Source: Enterovibrio norvegicus FF-33
GTDB lineage: Bacteria; Pseudomonadota; Gammaproteobacteria; Enterobacterales; Vibrionaceae
Assembly (NCBI RefSeq): GCF_000286835.2
Contig: NZ_AJYD02000031.1
Location: 169,413-233,412 of the forward strand
Reading direction: 5' to 3'
DNA: 64,000 bases
This document shows, in pieces, positions 9,752 to 18,977 of this stretch (the first letter of the stretch is position 1; each line of letters starts with the position of its first letter). A program made the translations under genes and the position numbers. The notes under the pieces are model-generated. The model did no database searches. It saw only the letters and a list, made by a program, of their open reading frames with translations, and was not told where the DNA came from.

Positions 9752-9925
9752 ACACATTCTCTTTGATATTTGCCTGATCTGACTCCAGCTTAGTCTATTC
9801 GTCTGGGTGTCACTTGCGCCATCTGTAAAACTGCCGCGTTATGGTATCAATCAGCGGATCTGATAAGACACACGGTCTTTGATGGGGTAGAATTGCGCCG
9901 ACTTTTGGGCTAGTGAGGCTATAGG

Positions 9926-10600
9926 ATGAAGGATTTTCTGATTGCACCGTCAATACTCTCGGCGGATTTCGCACGTTTAGGTGAAGATGTCGCAAATGTA
10001 CTGGCAGCGGGCGCTGACGTGGTGCATTTTGATGTGATGGACAACCATTTTGTACCAAACCTGACGTTTGGTGCGCCTATCTGTCAAGCACTTCGTGACT
10101 ATGGCATCACCGCGCCAATTGACGTTCACCTGATGGTGAAGCCCGTTGACCGCATCATTCCTGATTTTGCCAAAGCCGGCGCAACGATGATCACCTTCCA
10201 TGCAGAAGCAAGTGATCACGTAGATCGCAGCCTACAGTTAATCAAAGATCATGGCTGTCAGGCCGGATTGGTTTTCAACCCAGCTACGCCGCTGCACTAT
10301 CTTGATCATGTGATGGACAAGCTCGACATGATTTTGTTGATGTCGGTTAACCCTGGTTTTGGCGGCCAGTCCTTCATTCCTGAAACATTGAATAAACTGC
10401 GCGAAGTGCGTCGTCGTATTGACGAAAGCGGTCGCGATATTCGCCTCGAAATTGATGGCGGCATTAAAGTAGATAATATCCGCGAAGTGGCAGAAGCCGG
10501 TGCTGACATGTTTGTCGCAGGCTCAGCTATTTTCAGTCAGCCTGATTACAAAGCAGTGATTGATGAAATGCGCGCGGAACTGAGTAAAGTAGGAAAATAA
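9926..10600 (+). CDS. rpe: Ribulose-phosphate 3-epimerase
   Basis: Interconverts ribulose-5-phosphate and xylulose-5-phosphate in the pentose phosphate pathway. TIM-barrel protein of 224 residues. It shows the signature [14 protein letters not shown] (His34 and Asp36 likely metal ligands), [20 protein letters not shown] and LEIDGGI with the second acidic residue. ATG 9926 follows ATAGG. First gene of an rpe-gph-trpS run; gph starts 4 nt after its stop codon. Confidence 0.97.
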   Translation: MKDFLIAPSILSADFARLGEDVANVLAAGADVVHFDVMDNHFVPNLTFGAPICQALRDYGITAPIDVHLMVKPVDRIIPDFAKAGATMITFHAEASDHVDRSLQLIKDHGCQAGLVFNPATPLHYLDHVMDKLDMILLMSVNPGFGGQSFIPETLNKLREVRRRIDESGRDIRLEIDGGIKVDNIREVAEAGADMFVAGSAIFSQPDYKAVIDEMRAELSKVGK

Positions 10601-10603
10601 TTC

Positions 10604-11302
10604 GTGACGGCAACCTTTGAAACCATCAAATACATCGCTTTTGATTTAGACGGTACGTTAGTCGACAGTGCCCCCGATCTTGCCGAAGGCATTCGCATGG
10701 CGCTAGCTGACCTTAACCTGCACACGGTGACGGATAACGACGTACGTGGTTGGATTGGCAATGGCGCGGAAATCATGCTCAAGCGTGCTTTAAGCCAAAG
10801 CGTTAATATCAATCCAGAATTGGATGAAGCGCTGTACCAAAAAATCCGTGCACGTTTTGATTTTCACTACGCGAACAACGGTCACGACAAAACTGTCGTG
10901 TACCCAGGTGTGAAAGACACGCTTTCAGCCTTGAAAGAGGCGGGTTATACGATGGGTATTGTGACCAACAAGCCGTATCAGTTTGTGCCTGAAATTTTGG
11001 AAGACCTAGGTTTGGCGCATTACTTTAGTGATGTGATTGGCGGGGATTCTTTGCCAACGAACAAGCCGGATCCAGAAGGGTTGGTTAGCCTACGTGACAA
11101 GCATGGTTTGAGTGATGTGCAAATGATGATGGTAGGTGACTCGAAAAACGATATCCTAGCCGCCAAAAATGCTGGCATTATCTCTGTTGGCCTGACATAC
11201 GGGTATAACTATGGCGAGCCCATTAGCGACAGCGCGCCGGAATTTGTCGCAGACCAATTTAACCAGCTTTTAACGGTTCTCAGCACCGAAAAAACAGCGT
11301 AA
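10604..11302 (+). CDS. gph: Phosphoglycolate phosphatase
   Basis: HAD-superfamily phosphatase that removes 2-phosphoglycolate. Motif I FDLDGTLVD places the nucleophile at Asp14 and the general acid at Asp16. Motif II is IVTNKP, motif III Lys is in TNKPDPE, and motif IV is MVGDSKNDI. A helical cap follows motif I. The start is GTG 10604, with AGGA at the rpe end serving as ribosome-binding site, so it is probably coupled to rpe. Confidence 0.95.
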   Translation: MTATFETIKYIAFDLDGTLVDSAPDLAEGIRMALADLNLHTVTDNDVRGWIGNGAEIMLKRALSQSVNINPELDEALYQKIRARFDFHYANNGHDKTVVYPGVKDTLSALKEAGYTMGIVTNKPYQFVPEILEDLGLAHYFSDVIGGDSLPTNKPDPEGLVSLRDKHGLSDVQMMMVGDSKNDILAAKNAGIISVGLTYGYNYGEPISDSAPEFVADQFNQLLTVLSTEKTA

Positions 11303-11382
11303 ATTAAAGATTCGAATTTTCTCGAACATACAGCCAGCGTTTAGTCACGCTGGCTGAATTGACTGACAGGAACAGAAAGAAC

Positions 11383-12399
11383 ATGAGTAATCCTACGACC
11401 AAACCCATTGTACTTAGCGGTGTTCAACCTTCTGGTGAACTCAGTATCGGCAACTACATTGGAGCTTTGCGTCAGTGGGAACAGATGCAAGATGACTACG
11501 ATTGCCAATACTGCATCGTTGACTTGCATGCCATTACGGTACGTCAAGAAGCGTCAAAGCTTCGTGAAGCCACGCTGGACTCGCTTGCATTGTGCCTTGC
11601 TGTGGGTGTTAGCCCAGAAAAGAGCAACCTGTTTATTCAATCTCACGTGCCAGAGCATGCACAATTGGGTTGGGTGCTGAATTGCTACACCCAAATGGGT
11701 GAGTTAAATCGCATGACCCAGTTTAAAGATAAATCATCTCGCCACGCTGAAAATATTAATGCGGGTCTGTTTGGTTACCCCGTATTGATGGCTGCTGACA
11801 TTTTGCTGTATCAAGCGAACCAAGTGCCTGTTGGTCATGACCAAAAGCAGCACCTTGAGCTAGCACGTGATGTCGCACACCGTTTCAACAATGTGTATGG
11901 CGAGGTGTTCTCTGTACCAGAGCCTTACATCCCACAAGTGGGTGCACGTGTGATGAGCTTGCAAGATCCGACTAAGAAGATGTCGAAGTCGGATGATAAC
12001 CGCAACAATGTGATTGGTTTGCTAGAAGATCCAAAAGCCATTGCGAAGAAAATTAAGCGCGCCATGACGGATTCAGAAGAGCCGCCACGTGTGCTGTTCG
12101 ACATCGAAAACAAGCCGGGTGTCGCGAACTTGATGGGCTTGATGTCTGTTGCGACGGGCAAGACGTTTGCTGAAATTGAAGCAGACTACGCCGACAAAAT
12201 GTACGGTCACCTAAAAACCGACACGGCAGACGCCGTGGTGGCGATGCTTGAGCCTGTACAGGCGCGTTATAAGCAGTTCCGTGAAGATCGTGACTATCTT
12301 GATCAGGTTATGAAAGCGGGTGCTGAAAAAGCCTCCGTACGTGCAGCCGTGACACTGAAGAAAGTGTACGAAGCTGTGGGTTTTGTGACCCGTCCATAG
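11383..12399 (+). CDS. trpS: Tryptophanyl-tRNA synthetase
   Basis: Class I aminoacyl-tRNA synthetase charging tRNA-Trp. The ATP-binding [13 protein letters not shown] replaces a textbook HIGH motif, as is usual for TrpRS, and KMSKS is intact at residues 199-203. From ATG 11383 the protein has 338 residues, near E. coli's 334; an in-frame TTG at 11359 is rejected as a start. It ends the rpe-gph-trpS run and is followed by a clear terminator. Confidence 0.97.
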   Translation: MSNPTTKPIVLSGVQPSGELSIGNYIGALRQWEQMQDDYDCQYCIVDLHAITVRQEASKLREATLDSLALCLAVGVSPEKSNLFIQSHVPEHAQLGWVLNCYTQMGELNRMTQFKDKSSRHAENINAGLFGYPVLMAADILLYQANQVPVGHDQKQHLELARDVAHRFNNVYGEVFSVPEPYIPQVGARVMSLQDPTKKMSKSDDNRNNVIGLLEDPKAIAKKIKRAMTDSEEPPRVLFDIENKPGVANLMGLMSVATGKTFAEIEADYADKMYGHLKTDTADAVVAMLEPVQARYKQFREDRDYLDQVMKAGAEKASVRAAVTLKKVYEAVGFVTRP

Positions 12400-12416
12400 T
12401 CTTCGCCAACATCGAT

Positions 12417-12445
12417 AAAAAGCAGCCTAACCGCTGCTTTTTTTG
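12417..12445 (+). terminator. Rho-independent terminator after trpS
   Basis: AGCAGC (12421-12426) and GCTGCT (12433-12438) form a stem with a 6-nt loop. Flanking A and T runs extend the pairing, and seven or more Ts follow. Position 18 nt past the trpS stop fits the end of the rpe-gph-trpS unit. Confidence 0.88.
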
Positions 12446-12646
12446 TCTCCAAATCCTCCCAATCTCAATCTGTTTGCGACGCACTTAACGATTTCGGTTT
12501 GTGTTGAAGCTTGAATCAGTATCCTATTTCAAAAAGAAACGCCCTCTCTCTATTAGAAGAACTGCGGCTTTCATCACTTAAATGAAATCTCAGGCTGTTA
12601 AATCATTTGTTGTGTTTATGACTTCACACGCAAAAAAGGACAGCAA

Positions 12647-15463
12647 ATGAAGACTTCAACATGGAGCTCTCTGGCTCTAGCTTTAAGTGTCGCTCTGCCC
12701 GCCAGCGCCGATGTATTGATCACGGAATATGTCGAAGGCTCGTCAAACAACAAGGCGATCGAAATTTCCAACCTCGGTACGTCCAGTGTTGCGCTGGATA
12801 ATTGGGTGTTGAAATTGGCGTTCAACAGTAACGAGACGTTCTCATCCACCATCGCCCTTTCTGGCTCATTGGCCGCAGGGGAGAGTGTTGTGGTGGGGAA
12901 CAGCAACGCGTCTGCTGATGTCACCGACGTCAGTCAAATCACTTCTGGTTCGTTAAGCTTTAATGGCAATGACGTGGTGGCATTGGTTGATGATAACGAC
13001 AATGTAGTCGACAGCTTAGGTGAGCTTGCCTTGGGGTCGACGTATGCCGCCAACACAACGTTGCGTCGCAAAGAAGGCAGTACTGGCCGTACTGATGTCA
13101 CCGGCGCGTTTGACCCCGCAGTGGAGTGGCAAAGCTTCGCTCAAGATACGTTTGATGGCCTTGGTTGTAGTGGCCTTGAGGCATGTGATGGCGGCGGGGG
13201 GGGGGGCAATACCTTTACATGTGTCGATGAAACCTTAACACCAACCTATGCCGTGCAGGGTAGCGGGGCGCGCAGTCCACTTGTCCCAGATGGCAGTTTT
13301 GAGAGTACGGACGACTACTTTGTTTCCGGTGTGGTCACAGCAGTGACGACAGGGTTGTACAAAGGCTTTTGGCTGCAAGATGCCAACGGCGACAATGACG
13401 CTGCTACCTCTGATGGTCTCTTTGTTTTCACGAGCCAAGCACCGACTGATGTGGAACCCGGCATGCAAGTCTGTGCTGGTGGTAAGGTCAAAGAATTCTT
13501 CAGCTTTACCGAGTTGGACGCATCAGGCAACAACTGGGAAGTGATCGATACTGTCGGTGAATTGGCTGCCACGGATCTGGTGGTAGATGAGGGTGAAACT
13601 TTAGATGACGCACTGGAACGCCACGAAGGCATGAAAGTCCGTCTGACACAGACCAGCGATATGGTTGTCACGCGTAACTTTGGTTTCGATTTTGACGCGT
13701 TCCGTAACAATATGGTGCTGTCACATGATGAGCCACTGTTCAAGCCGACTCAGCTTCACATTGCAGGCTCGCAGGAGGCGGCGGATTTAGTTGCACAAAA
13801 TGATGCCAACCAACTGTTTATTGAGTCTGATCTGAAAGCGCCAGATGGTGTAGTGCCGTATTTCCCTGACCTGGATGCTGAGCAAGGTTACATCCGTATC
13901 GGTGATACCGTGACCAACCTTGAGGGCGTGATTGGTTATAGCTTTAGTGACTATCGTCTCGTGACAACCAACACGATTACTGCGGGTGATTTTGTGCGCG
14001 AGCAAGATCGCACCGCCGCGCCGCAATCCTTCGACGACACCAATTTGAAGGTTGCTAGCTTTAACGTGTTGAACTACTTCACCAGTGCCAGCGCTATTGG
14101 TGGTGACTTGAATGTCACCTGTGACGATCAGGCGGATGCGGATGCATCTCGCGGCTGTAACCGAGGTACCAAAGACGCGGCAGGGTTTGCGTTGCAACAG
14201 GCGAAAATCGTTAATGCATTGCAGGCAATGAATGCAGATATCGTTGGCTTGATGGAAATCGAGAACAATGGCTTTGCTGATTCTGGCGCATTGGCGAACT
14301 TGGTGACCGAGCTAAACAGTCGTTTTGCTGATGAAACGGATCATTACACCTATGTGACACCAGCAACCAATGATCTGACCGAAGGGGCGTTCCTAGGTGG
14401 TGACGCGATACAAGTGGCGTTGATTTATCGTCCTGAGAAAGTCACACCAGCTTCCGACGCCGTGGTCGTGCGTATGCCTGAGCAGCACATCAGTGGTGCT
14501 AACCCTGATGGTGAGGAGCGTCAATTAGATAAGTTCCAACGTGATAGCTTACTGCAAACCTTCAGTGTGGTTGAGGGTGAAAATCTATCCGTTGCCGTGA
14601 GCCACTTTAAATCGAAAGGCTCTGGCTGCTATGAAGATTGGGTTGCGGGCGAATTCAATGATGACCCCGCCGATCTGCAAGGGCGCTGTAACGAATTCCG
14701 TGTGTCAGCAGCAGAAACACTCGGGAACGCGTTAATCGATGTGCAAGGCGATATCATTGCGCTTGGCGACTTCAATGCCTACGGACAAGAAGATCCCATG
14801 CGTGTAATGACCGATTATGACGCTGCCAATGCATCGCGCAAAATTGTCACGGCGGCTGGCACCTCGATTGCGGGTGTGACGCTGGATGAAATGGCGCGGG
14901 AAGTGGGTGATGGCTTCGGCTATGTCAATCTGGCGACTTACGCTTTAGGTGATGATGCCTTCTCTTATACCTTTGACGGTGAGCTAGGTAGTTTGGATCA
15001 CGCTGTCGGTAATACGAGCGTGGTTGAAAAGCTGACTGGCGTGGAAGATTGGCATATCAACTCGGTAGAAAGCACCTTGTTTGAATATTCAGGCCGCTTT
15101 ACCGGTGATTTGGTTAAATCGGATAACCCGTATTCATCCTCTGATCACGATCCTGTGATTGTCAGTTTGAATTACGTCGAGGCGCCACAGAAATTCACGT
15201 TGAGATTCAAAAACAAAAGCTTCTTCTGGGTACAACCCACCATTAACGGTGACGTTAACCCAAATCGTCCTTGGCTGCGTTGGAAGAGCAATCGTAAGTA
15301 CAATCAAAACAGCGAATTTCTTACCAATGAAGGTATTGGCTATGGAGATTCGGTATCACTCGGCATTCGTCTTTGGGGGTTTATTGATATCCCATGTGGA
15401 CAGGTCACACTCGATGAGAAAACAACCGCTGTTTTCCGTCGCTTTACCTGCAACATCAAATAA
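12647..15463 (+). CDS. Secreted ExeM/Xds-type nuclease with lamin-tail domain
   Basis: Extracellular DNase family used by vibrios and Shewanella for DNA scavenging, biofilm remodelling or escape from DNA traps. Order: signal peptide (residues 1-21, ending PASA); lamin-tail (LTD) domain about 22-130; Gly linker 182-187; an OB-like region (about 190-460); endonuclease/exonuclease/phosphatase domain about 467-843. Catalytic candidates are Asn473 (ASFNVLNYF), Glu537 (LMEIENNG), Asp708/Asn710 (GDFNAYG) and Asp833/His834 (SDHDP). A C-terminal region after residue 845, rich in aromatic residues, matches no family I recognise and replaces the rhombosortase-type anchor of some relatives. Start ATG has an AAGGA-like site. 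A run of 11 Gs lies in the linker codons. It stands alone between two terminators. The exact family member (exeM or xds) is not certain. Confidence 0.9.
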   Translation: MKTSTWSSLALALSVALPASADVLITEYVEGSSNNKAIEISNLGTSSVALDNWVLKLAFNSNETFSSTIALSGSLAAGESVVVGNSNASADVTDVSQITSGSLSFNGNDVVALVDDNDNVVDSLGELALGSTYAANTTLRRKEGSTGRTDVTGAFDPAVEWQSFAQDTFDGLGCSGLEACDGGGGGGNTFTCVDETLTPTYAVQGSGARSPLVPDGSFESTDDYFVSGVVTAVTTGLYKGFWLQDANGDNDAATSDGLFVFTSQAPTDVEPGMQVCAGGKVKEFFSFTELDASGNNWEVIDTVGELAATDLVVDEGETLDDALERHEGMKVRLTQTSDMVVTRNFGFDFDAFRNNMVLSHDEPLFKPTQLHIAGSQEAADLVAQNDANQLFIESDLKAPDGVVPYFPDLDAEQGYIRIGDTVTNLEGVIGYSFSDYRLVTTNTITAGDFVREQDRTAAPQSFDDTNLKVASFNVLNYFTSASAIGGDLNVTCDDQADADASRGCNRGTKDAAGFALQQAKIVNALQAMNADIVGLMEIENNGFADSGALANLVTELNSRFADETDHYTYVTPATNDLTEGAFLGGDAIQVALIYRPEKVTPASDAVVVRMPEQHISGANPDGEERQLDKFQRDSLLQTFSVVEGENLSVAVSHFKSKGSGCYEDWVAGEFNDDPADLQGRCNEFRVSAAETLGNALIDVQGDIIALGDFNAYGQEDPMRVMTDYDAANASRKIVTAAGTSIAGVTLDEMAREVGDGFGYVNLATYALGDDAFSYTFDGELGSLDHAVGNTSVVEKLTGVEDWHINSVESTLFEYSGRFTGDLVKSDNPYSSSDHDPVIVSLNYVEAPQKFTLRFKNKSFFWVQPTINGDVNPNRPWLRWKSNRKYNQNSEFLTNEGIGYGDSVSLGIRLWGFIDIPCGQVTLDEKTTAVFRRFTCNIK
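13196..13206 (+). repeat. Poly-G tract of 11 within the nuclease gene
   Basis: Eleven consecutive Gs lie inside codons for a six-glycine linker (residues 182-187), between the lamin-tail domain and the OB-like/nuclease part. Homopolymers this long are slippage-prone; a one-base change would shift the frame and truncate the protein before the catalytic domain. Confidence 0.97.
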
Positions 15464-15477
15464 TGAGGTTTTAATCT

Positions 15478-15508
15478 AAAAATAGGCTCCTGCGGGAGCC
15501 TATTTTTT
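15478..15508 (+). terminator. Rho-independent terminator after the nuclease gene
   Basis: AATAGGCTCC (15481-15490) pairs perfectly with GGAGCCTATT (15495-15504), followed by a T run. It isolates the nuclease gene from the signalling pair downstream. Confidence 0.9.
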
Positions 15509-15635
15509 ACCCTTCTTTTAATGGGTTGCCCGCTGATTCTTTACTACGCTTATAAGTGTCTCACTTGAGCGGCGAACATCTCTTTATTGAGCGTCGCTTA
15601 AGTGCGTATCTCCTTGAGCTGAATCGGTAGCGTGC

Positions 15636-18600
15636 ATGTCAATCATTGAATCACTGTCATTATTTTTCCTGCCTTCGGTCACTTATCAGCCATTGCCCCA
15701 TAGTTTTACTGGCCCATGGGTGTTGCTGCTTGCGTCAGTCGCTACGTTTATCACGGCGACACTCGCCTTTTTGCATCGCCCGTTGCAGACAAAACGTGTG
15801 GCGCTTATCCGGTTTTCTCCTATCTTAGTCAATGCTCTGACATTAACGGTCGGTATGGCTTTATTGCCCATCGCCACTGTGTTGTCTGTGTCATCATTTC
15901 AAGATCAAGGTTTCCTCCCCCTCTTGTTTGTTTTGCCATTGGCCTTGACGTTTTTTTTGAACGTAACGGCGCTTCGAATGATCGCTTTTACGTTCAATCC
16001 GCCGCTCAAAATATTCATCGCAGCAGGATTAATGACACTGTCCTTGATTGTGCAAAACATACTGGTTTATGCCGGTATTAATGGCGTCGCGATCGCACAT
16101 TTTGACCTGGCGGTGTTCACCATGGCACTAGGAGTAGGGGCACTATTAATCGCATTTGCTCTTTGGTTTCGTTTTTCTAAACAAAAAAATATGCTTTGGG
16201 AGCGTGATATTTCCGGAGCCCTAGCGAGTGGGCTTTGCGTCACGATAGCGCTACTCGTGAGTGCGATTTTATCGTGTGAAGCCATTTTGTTATCTGCGCA
16301 ACCTAACCGTATTGATGCACTTCCTTTTGCGGTGCGCGATGTGCTGATGATTTTGATCTTTAGCTTCACCTTCGTTGTGATGTTCAGCCAACTCGCCAAT
16401 ACGTTGTTTGATGTTAAAGCCAAAGCTAATCGCTTAGGTGAAAGCGAGAAAAAGCTTGATGCGATTTTACATACCGCGACTGAGGCGATTATTTCGCTTG
16501 ATGGCAAAGGCACCATCACGTTTTTCAACCAGGCTGCAGAAAATGTATTTGGTTGGCATGCCTCTGATGCAACGGGGAAAAACATTCGTATTTTGGTCAC
16601 TGACGAACATCAGCATCGTCATGATATGTACATTCATAATTTTTTGGAAAATAGAGAGTCAGGCGTAGTAGGCAGTGTTCGCGAAGTGATGGCCAAGCAC
16701 AAAGACGGTTCCGTATTCCCTGTTAGGTTAGCGATTGGCTATCACCAAGATGCAGCAGGGCATCATGAATTTGTAGGCGTTCTTTCTGATATTTCCGAAC
16801 AGCGACACCTCGCATGGGCTTTAAGAGAAAACGCGAAACAGTATCGCTCGTTAGTGGCTAATTTACCGTGCATGGCTTTTCGTGAAATGACGGGTGCAAC
16901 GCGTCATATGGTGTATATCAGTGATGCAGCAAAATCGATTACGGGTTACAGCGCATCTATTCTGACGGGTGAAAACGGGGTCTCTCATTTTATTGATCGT
17001 ATTCATCAAGAAGACACCGCTAATTATCGCAAAGCACGTGAATTAGCGGCGAGACGAAACGGTAAATATGACTGTGAATATCGCTTTATAAGCCGCGATG
17101 AAGAAGAAAAATGGTTCTGGGAGATTGGGCACAGCTATCGTGCCGAAGACGGCAGCACCTGGATTGATGGCGTCATTATCGACATCACCGACAAGCGCGA
17201 AGCCGAAGAAGAGTTTGAAGAGAAAATACGCTTAGCTGAAAAAGCGTCACAGTCGAAGGCCTCTTTCTTAGCCAACATGAGTTACGAGTTTCGCTCGCCG
17301 ATGAATTCCATATTGGGGCTGACAGAAGTCTTGATTGATGAAGAAAACAACCCCGTTCATCGTCATCATTTGGAGGTCATCAGAGAGTCGGGTAACAGCT
17401 TGTTAAAACTAATCAATGACATTCTGGACACGTCCAAACTCGAAAGTCAGTCGCTGCCGCTCGATATTGGCGACTTCTCCTTAGTGCAACTTTGCCGCCA
17501 AATCGAGTTTATTGCTCGCGAGACCGTGCAGGCACGAGATCTGCACGTTACCTTGGATTACAGCGATCATTTATGGGAGCACTACGTGGGCGATTCACGC
17601 CGAATCAAACAACTGCTTCAAAACATGATGCGAAGTGCATTGACGAAAACTGACAAAGGTAATGTTGCCTTGCATGTATTGCCGACGGACAACATGGTTC
17701 GTTTTGCGGTGGCAAGTTACTCGTTAGAAAATGCCCATTCACTGTCTAAGAACAACGAAAAGTCCAGTCAAACCTTGTCCGCAACCCTTGTCACTCAGCT
17801 TATCGAGCTTATGAATGGCAAGCTTTGGTTTGACGGAGAATCTATTCATGGTTCGGTGATTTATGCTGATTTACCCATTATTCCTACTCAAAGCAATGCG
17901 GGGCTCAACAGTGAACCTATCCGCTATGCCTTACCGCCGCTGGAAGTCTTGGTGATAGATGATGTTCAGCGCAACCAGCAGGAGTTGCGCGATATGTTAT
18001 TGCGCCAAGGGGTGAAAGTGCTGACCTATACGGATATCGATTCCGCTCAAGATGTGATCAAGACTCAGCCAGTGGATGTGGTTTTGTTTGATGCTTATCT
18101 TGATGAGCAGCATTACCCAACACCGAAGATCTTGCGGGAGTGGTCAAAACAAAGCGGTATAGAGTCGTTAAACGTGATAGCAATGAAGCTTGTGGTTGAT
18201 CCAACTACCGACGCTGATTGGGAAGAAAAAGGGTTTGATGCTGTGATTGAAAAGCCCTTTCGTAGCGATGCCATATTTGAGGTATTGAAAAACTGCTGCG
18301 GCAGTGATGAAAACGACAACAATGTAGCAATCTTGAATAGGGTTGAGCAGGAAAAAGAGAAAGACTACTTCAATGATTCATGGGCATTCCGTCATTGGCC
18401 AACATCGGAAATATTACTCAGTGTAGTGGGCGAATATCGCGCCAATTATGCCAATCTTCCGCAGCGTATAGAGCAACTTCTCCATGAGCAACCTGAGGTG
18501 TTAGAGCGATTGCTAGCAGAAGCGATAGACGGCGCTCACCACATAGGCTTCCAGCGTGTTGAGCAAGAGTTGACGCGTTTGCTCGCTTACATTGAAGGCG

Positions 18601-18977
18601 GAGACATGGGGAAAGCGGAATCAAACGTGCAAGCATTAGAAGCATGCTTCGTGGCGACGTTTGAAAGAGCGTTGGCTTACCTTGGCGTGCGTGCTGAAGA
18701 GCTAGATAAAGATCTGGAATTGGTGAAGCTGACGCCTGATGCATTCGCCCGTAAAGCGGAATTGTTCATTAGCCGATTATCAGAAGGTCAGTTTGATGAT
18801 GGCTTGTACAAAGAATTGGTGCCCGCATTGGCGGCGTTTGTTGCTCCGTCACTGCTCGCGCAGTTTGTTGGGGCGATTGAAAATTTTGAACTGGATGAGG
18901 CGTACGATTTGATCTTAACCATGATGAATGAAATGCCGACATCGCAGCACAGTGGAGTACAAAGTTATGGCGTATAA
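15636..18977 (+). CDS. Degenerate membrane hybrid histidine kinase (7TM-PAS-PAS-HisKA-HATPase-REC-HPt-like)
   Basis: The 1113-residue protein has the layout of an unorthodox sensor kinase. There are seven hydrophobic helices (about residues 27-46, 62-84, 93-117, 124-147, 157-179, 194-219, 234-254), possibly a worn MHYT-type sensor. Two PAS domains follow (about 271-388 and 402-530), then a HisKA dimerisation helix (540-600), an HATPase fold (620-760), a receiver (772-885) and a C-terminal HPt-like bundle (930-1010). Key residues are missing: the H-box reads FLANMSYEFRSPMN with Tyr550 for His. The N-box has Ser667 where the second Asn should be, and the G1 and G2 glycine boxes are gone. The HPt motif reads EAIDGAHHIG with Glu962 at the His position. 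The receiver keeps Asp775/776, Asp819 and Lys873 but has Lys851 in place of Thr/Ser. The frame is intact, so this looks like a maintained pseudokinase. It overlaps the next gene by 11 nt. Confidence 0.88.
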   Translation: MSIIESLSLFFLPSVTYQPLPHSFTGPWVLLLASVATFITATLAFLHRPLQTKRVALIRFSPILVNALTLTVGMALLPIATVLSVSSFQDQGFLPLLFVLPLALTFFLNVTALRMIAFTFNPPLKIFIAAGLMTLSLIVQNILVYAGINGVAIAHFDLAVFTMALGVGALLIAFALWFRFSKQKNMLWERDISGALASGLCVTIALLVSAILSCEAILLSAQPNRIDALPFAVRDVLMILIFSFTFVVMFSQLANTLFDVKAKANRLGESEKKLDAILHTATEAIISLDGKGTITFFNQAAENVFGWHASDATGKNIRILVTDEHQHRHDMYIHNFLENRESGVVGSVREVMAKHKDGSVFPVRLAIGYHQDAAGHHEFVGVLSDISEQRHLAWALRENAKQYRSLVANLPCMAFREMTGATRHMVYISDAAKSITGYSASILTGENGVSHFIDRIHQEDTANYRKARELAARRNGKYDCEYRFISRDEEEKWFWEIGHSYRAEDGSTWIDGVIIDITDKREAEEEFEEKIRLAEKASQSKASFLANMSYEFRSPMNSILGLTEVLIDEENNPVHRHHLEVIRESGNSLLKLINDILDTSKLESQSLPLDIGDFSLVQLCRQIEFIARETVQARDLHVTLDYSDHLWEHYVGDSRRIKQLLQNMMRSALTKTDKGNVALHVLPTDNMVRFAVASYSLENAHSLSKNNEKSSQTLSATLVTQLIELMNGKLWFDGESIHGSVIYADLPIIPTQSNAGLNSEPIRYALPPLEVLVIDDVQRNQQELRDMLLRQGVKVLTYTDIDSAQDVIKTQPVDVVLFDAYLDEQHYPTPKILREWSKQSGIESLNVIAMKLVVDPTTDADWEEKGFDAVIEKPFRSDAIFEVLKNCCGSDENDNNVAILNRVEQEKEKDYFNDSWAFRHWPTSEILLSVVGEYRANYANLPQRIEQLLHEQPEVLERLLAEAIDGAHHIGFQRVEQELTRLLAYIEGGDMGKAESNVQALEACFVATFERALAYLGVRAEELDKDLELVKLTPDAFARKAELFISRLSEGQFDDGLYKELVPALAAFVAPSLLAQFVGAIENFELDEAYDLILTMMNEMPTSQHSGVQSYGV

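Noticed and set aside
16067..16600. Minus-strand ORF within the hybrid kinase gene
   Set aside because: Lies antisense to the membrane/PAS coding part; composition and lack of start signal indicate a shadow frame.
15636..18977. Pseudogene interpretation of the hybrid kinase
   Set aside because: No frameshift or stop over 3.3 kb, domain order complete and translational overlap with its partner kept; degenerate catalysis is better explained as pseudokinase.
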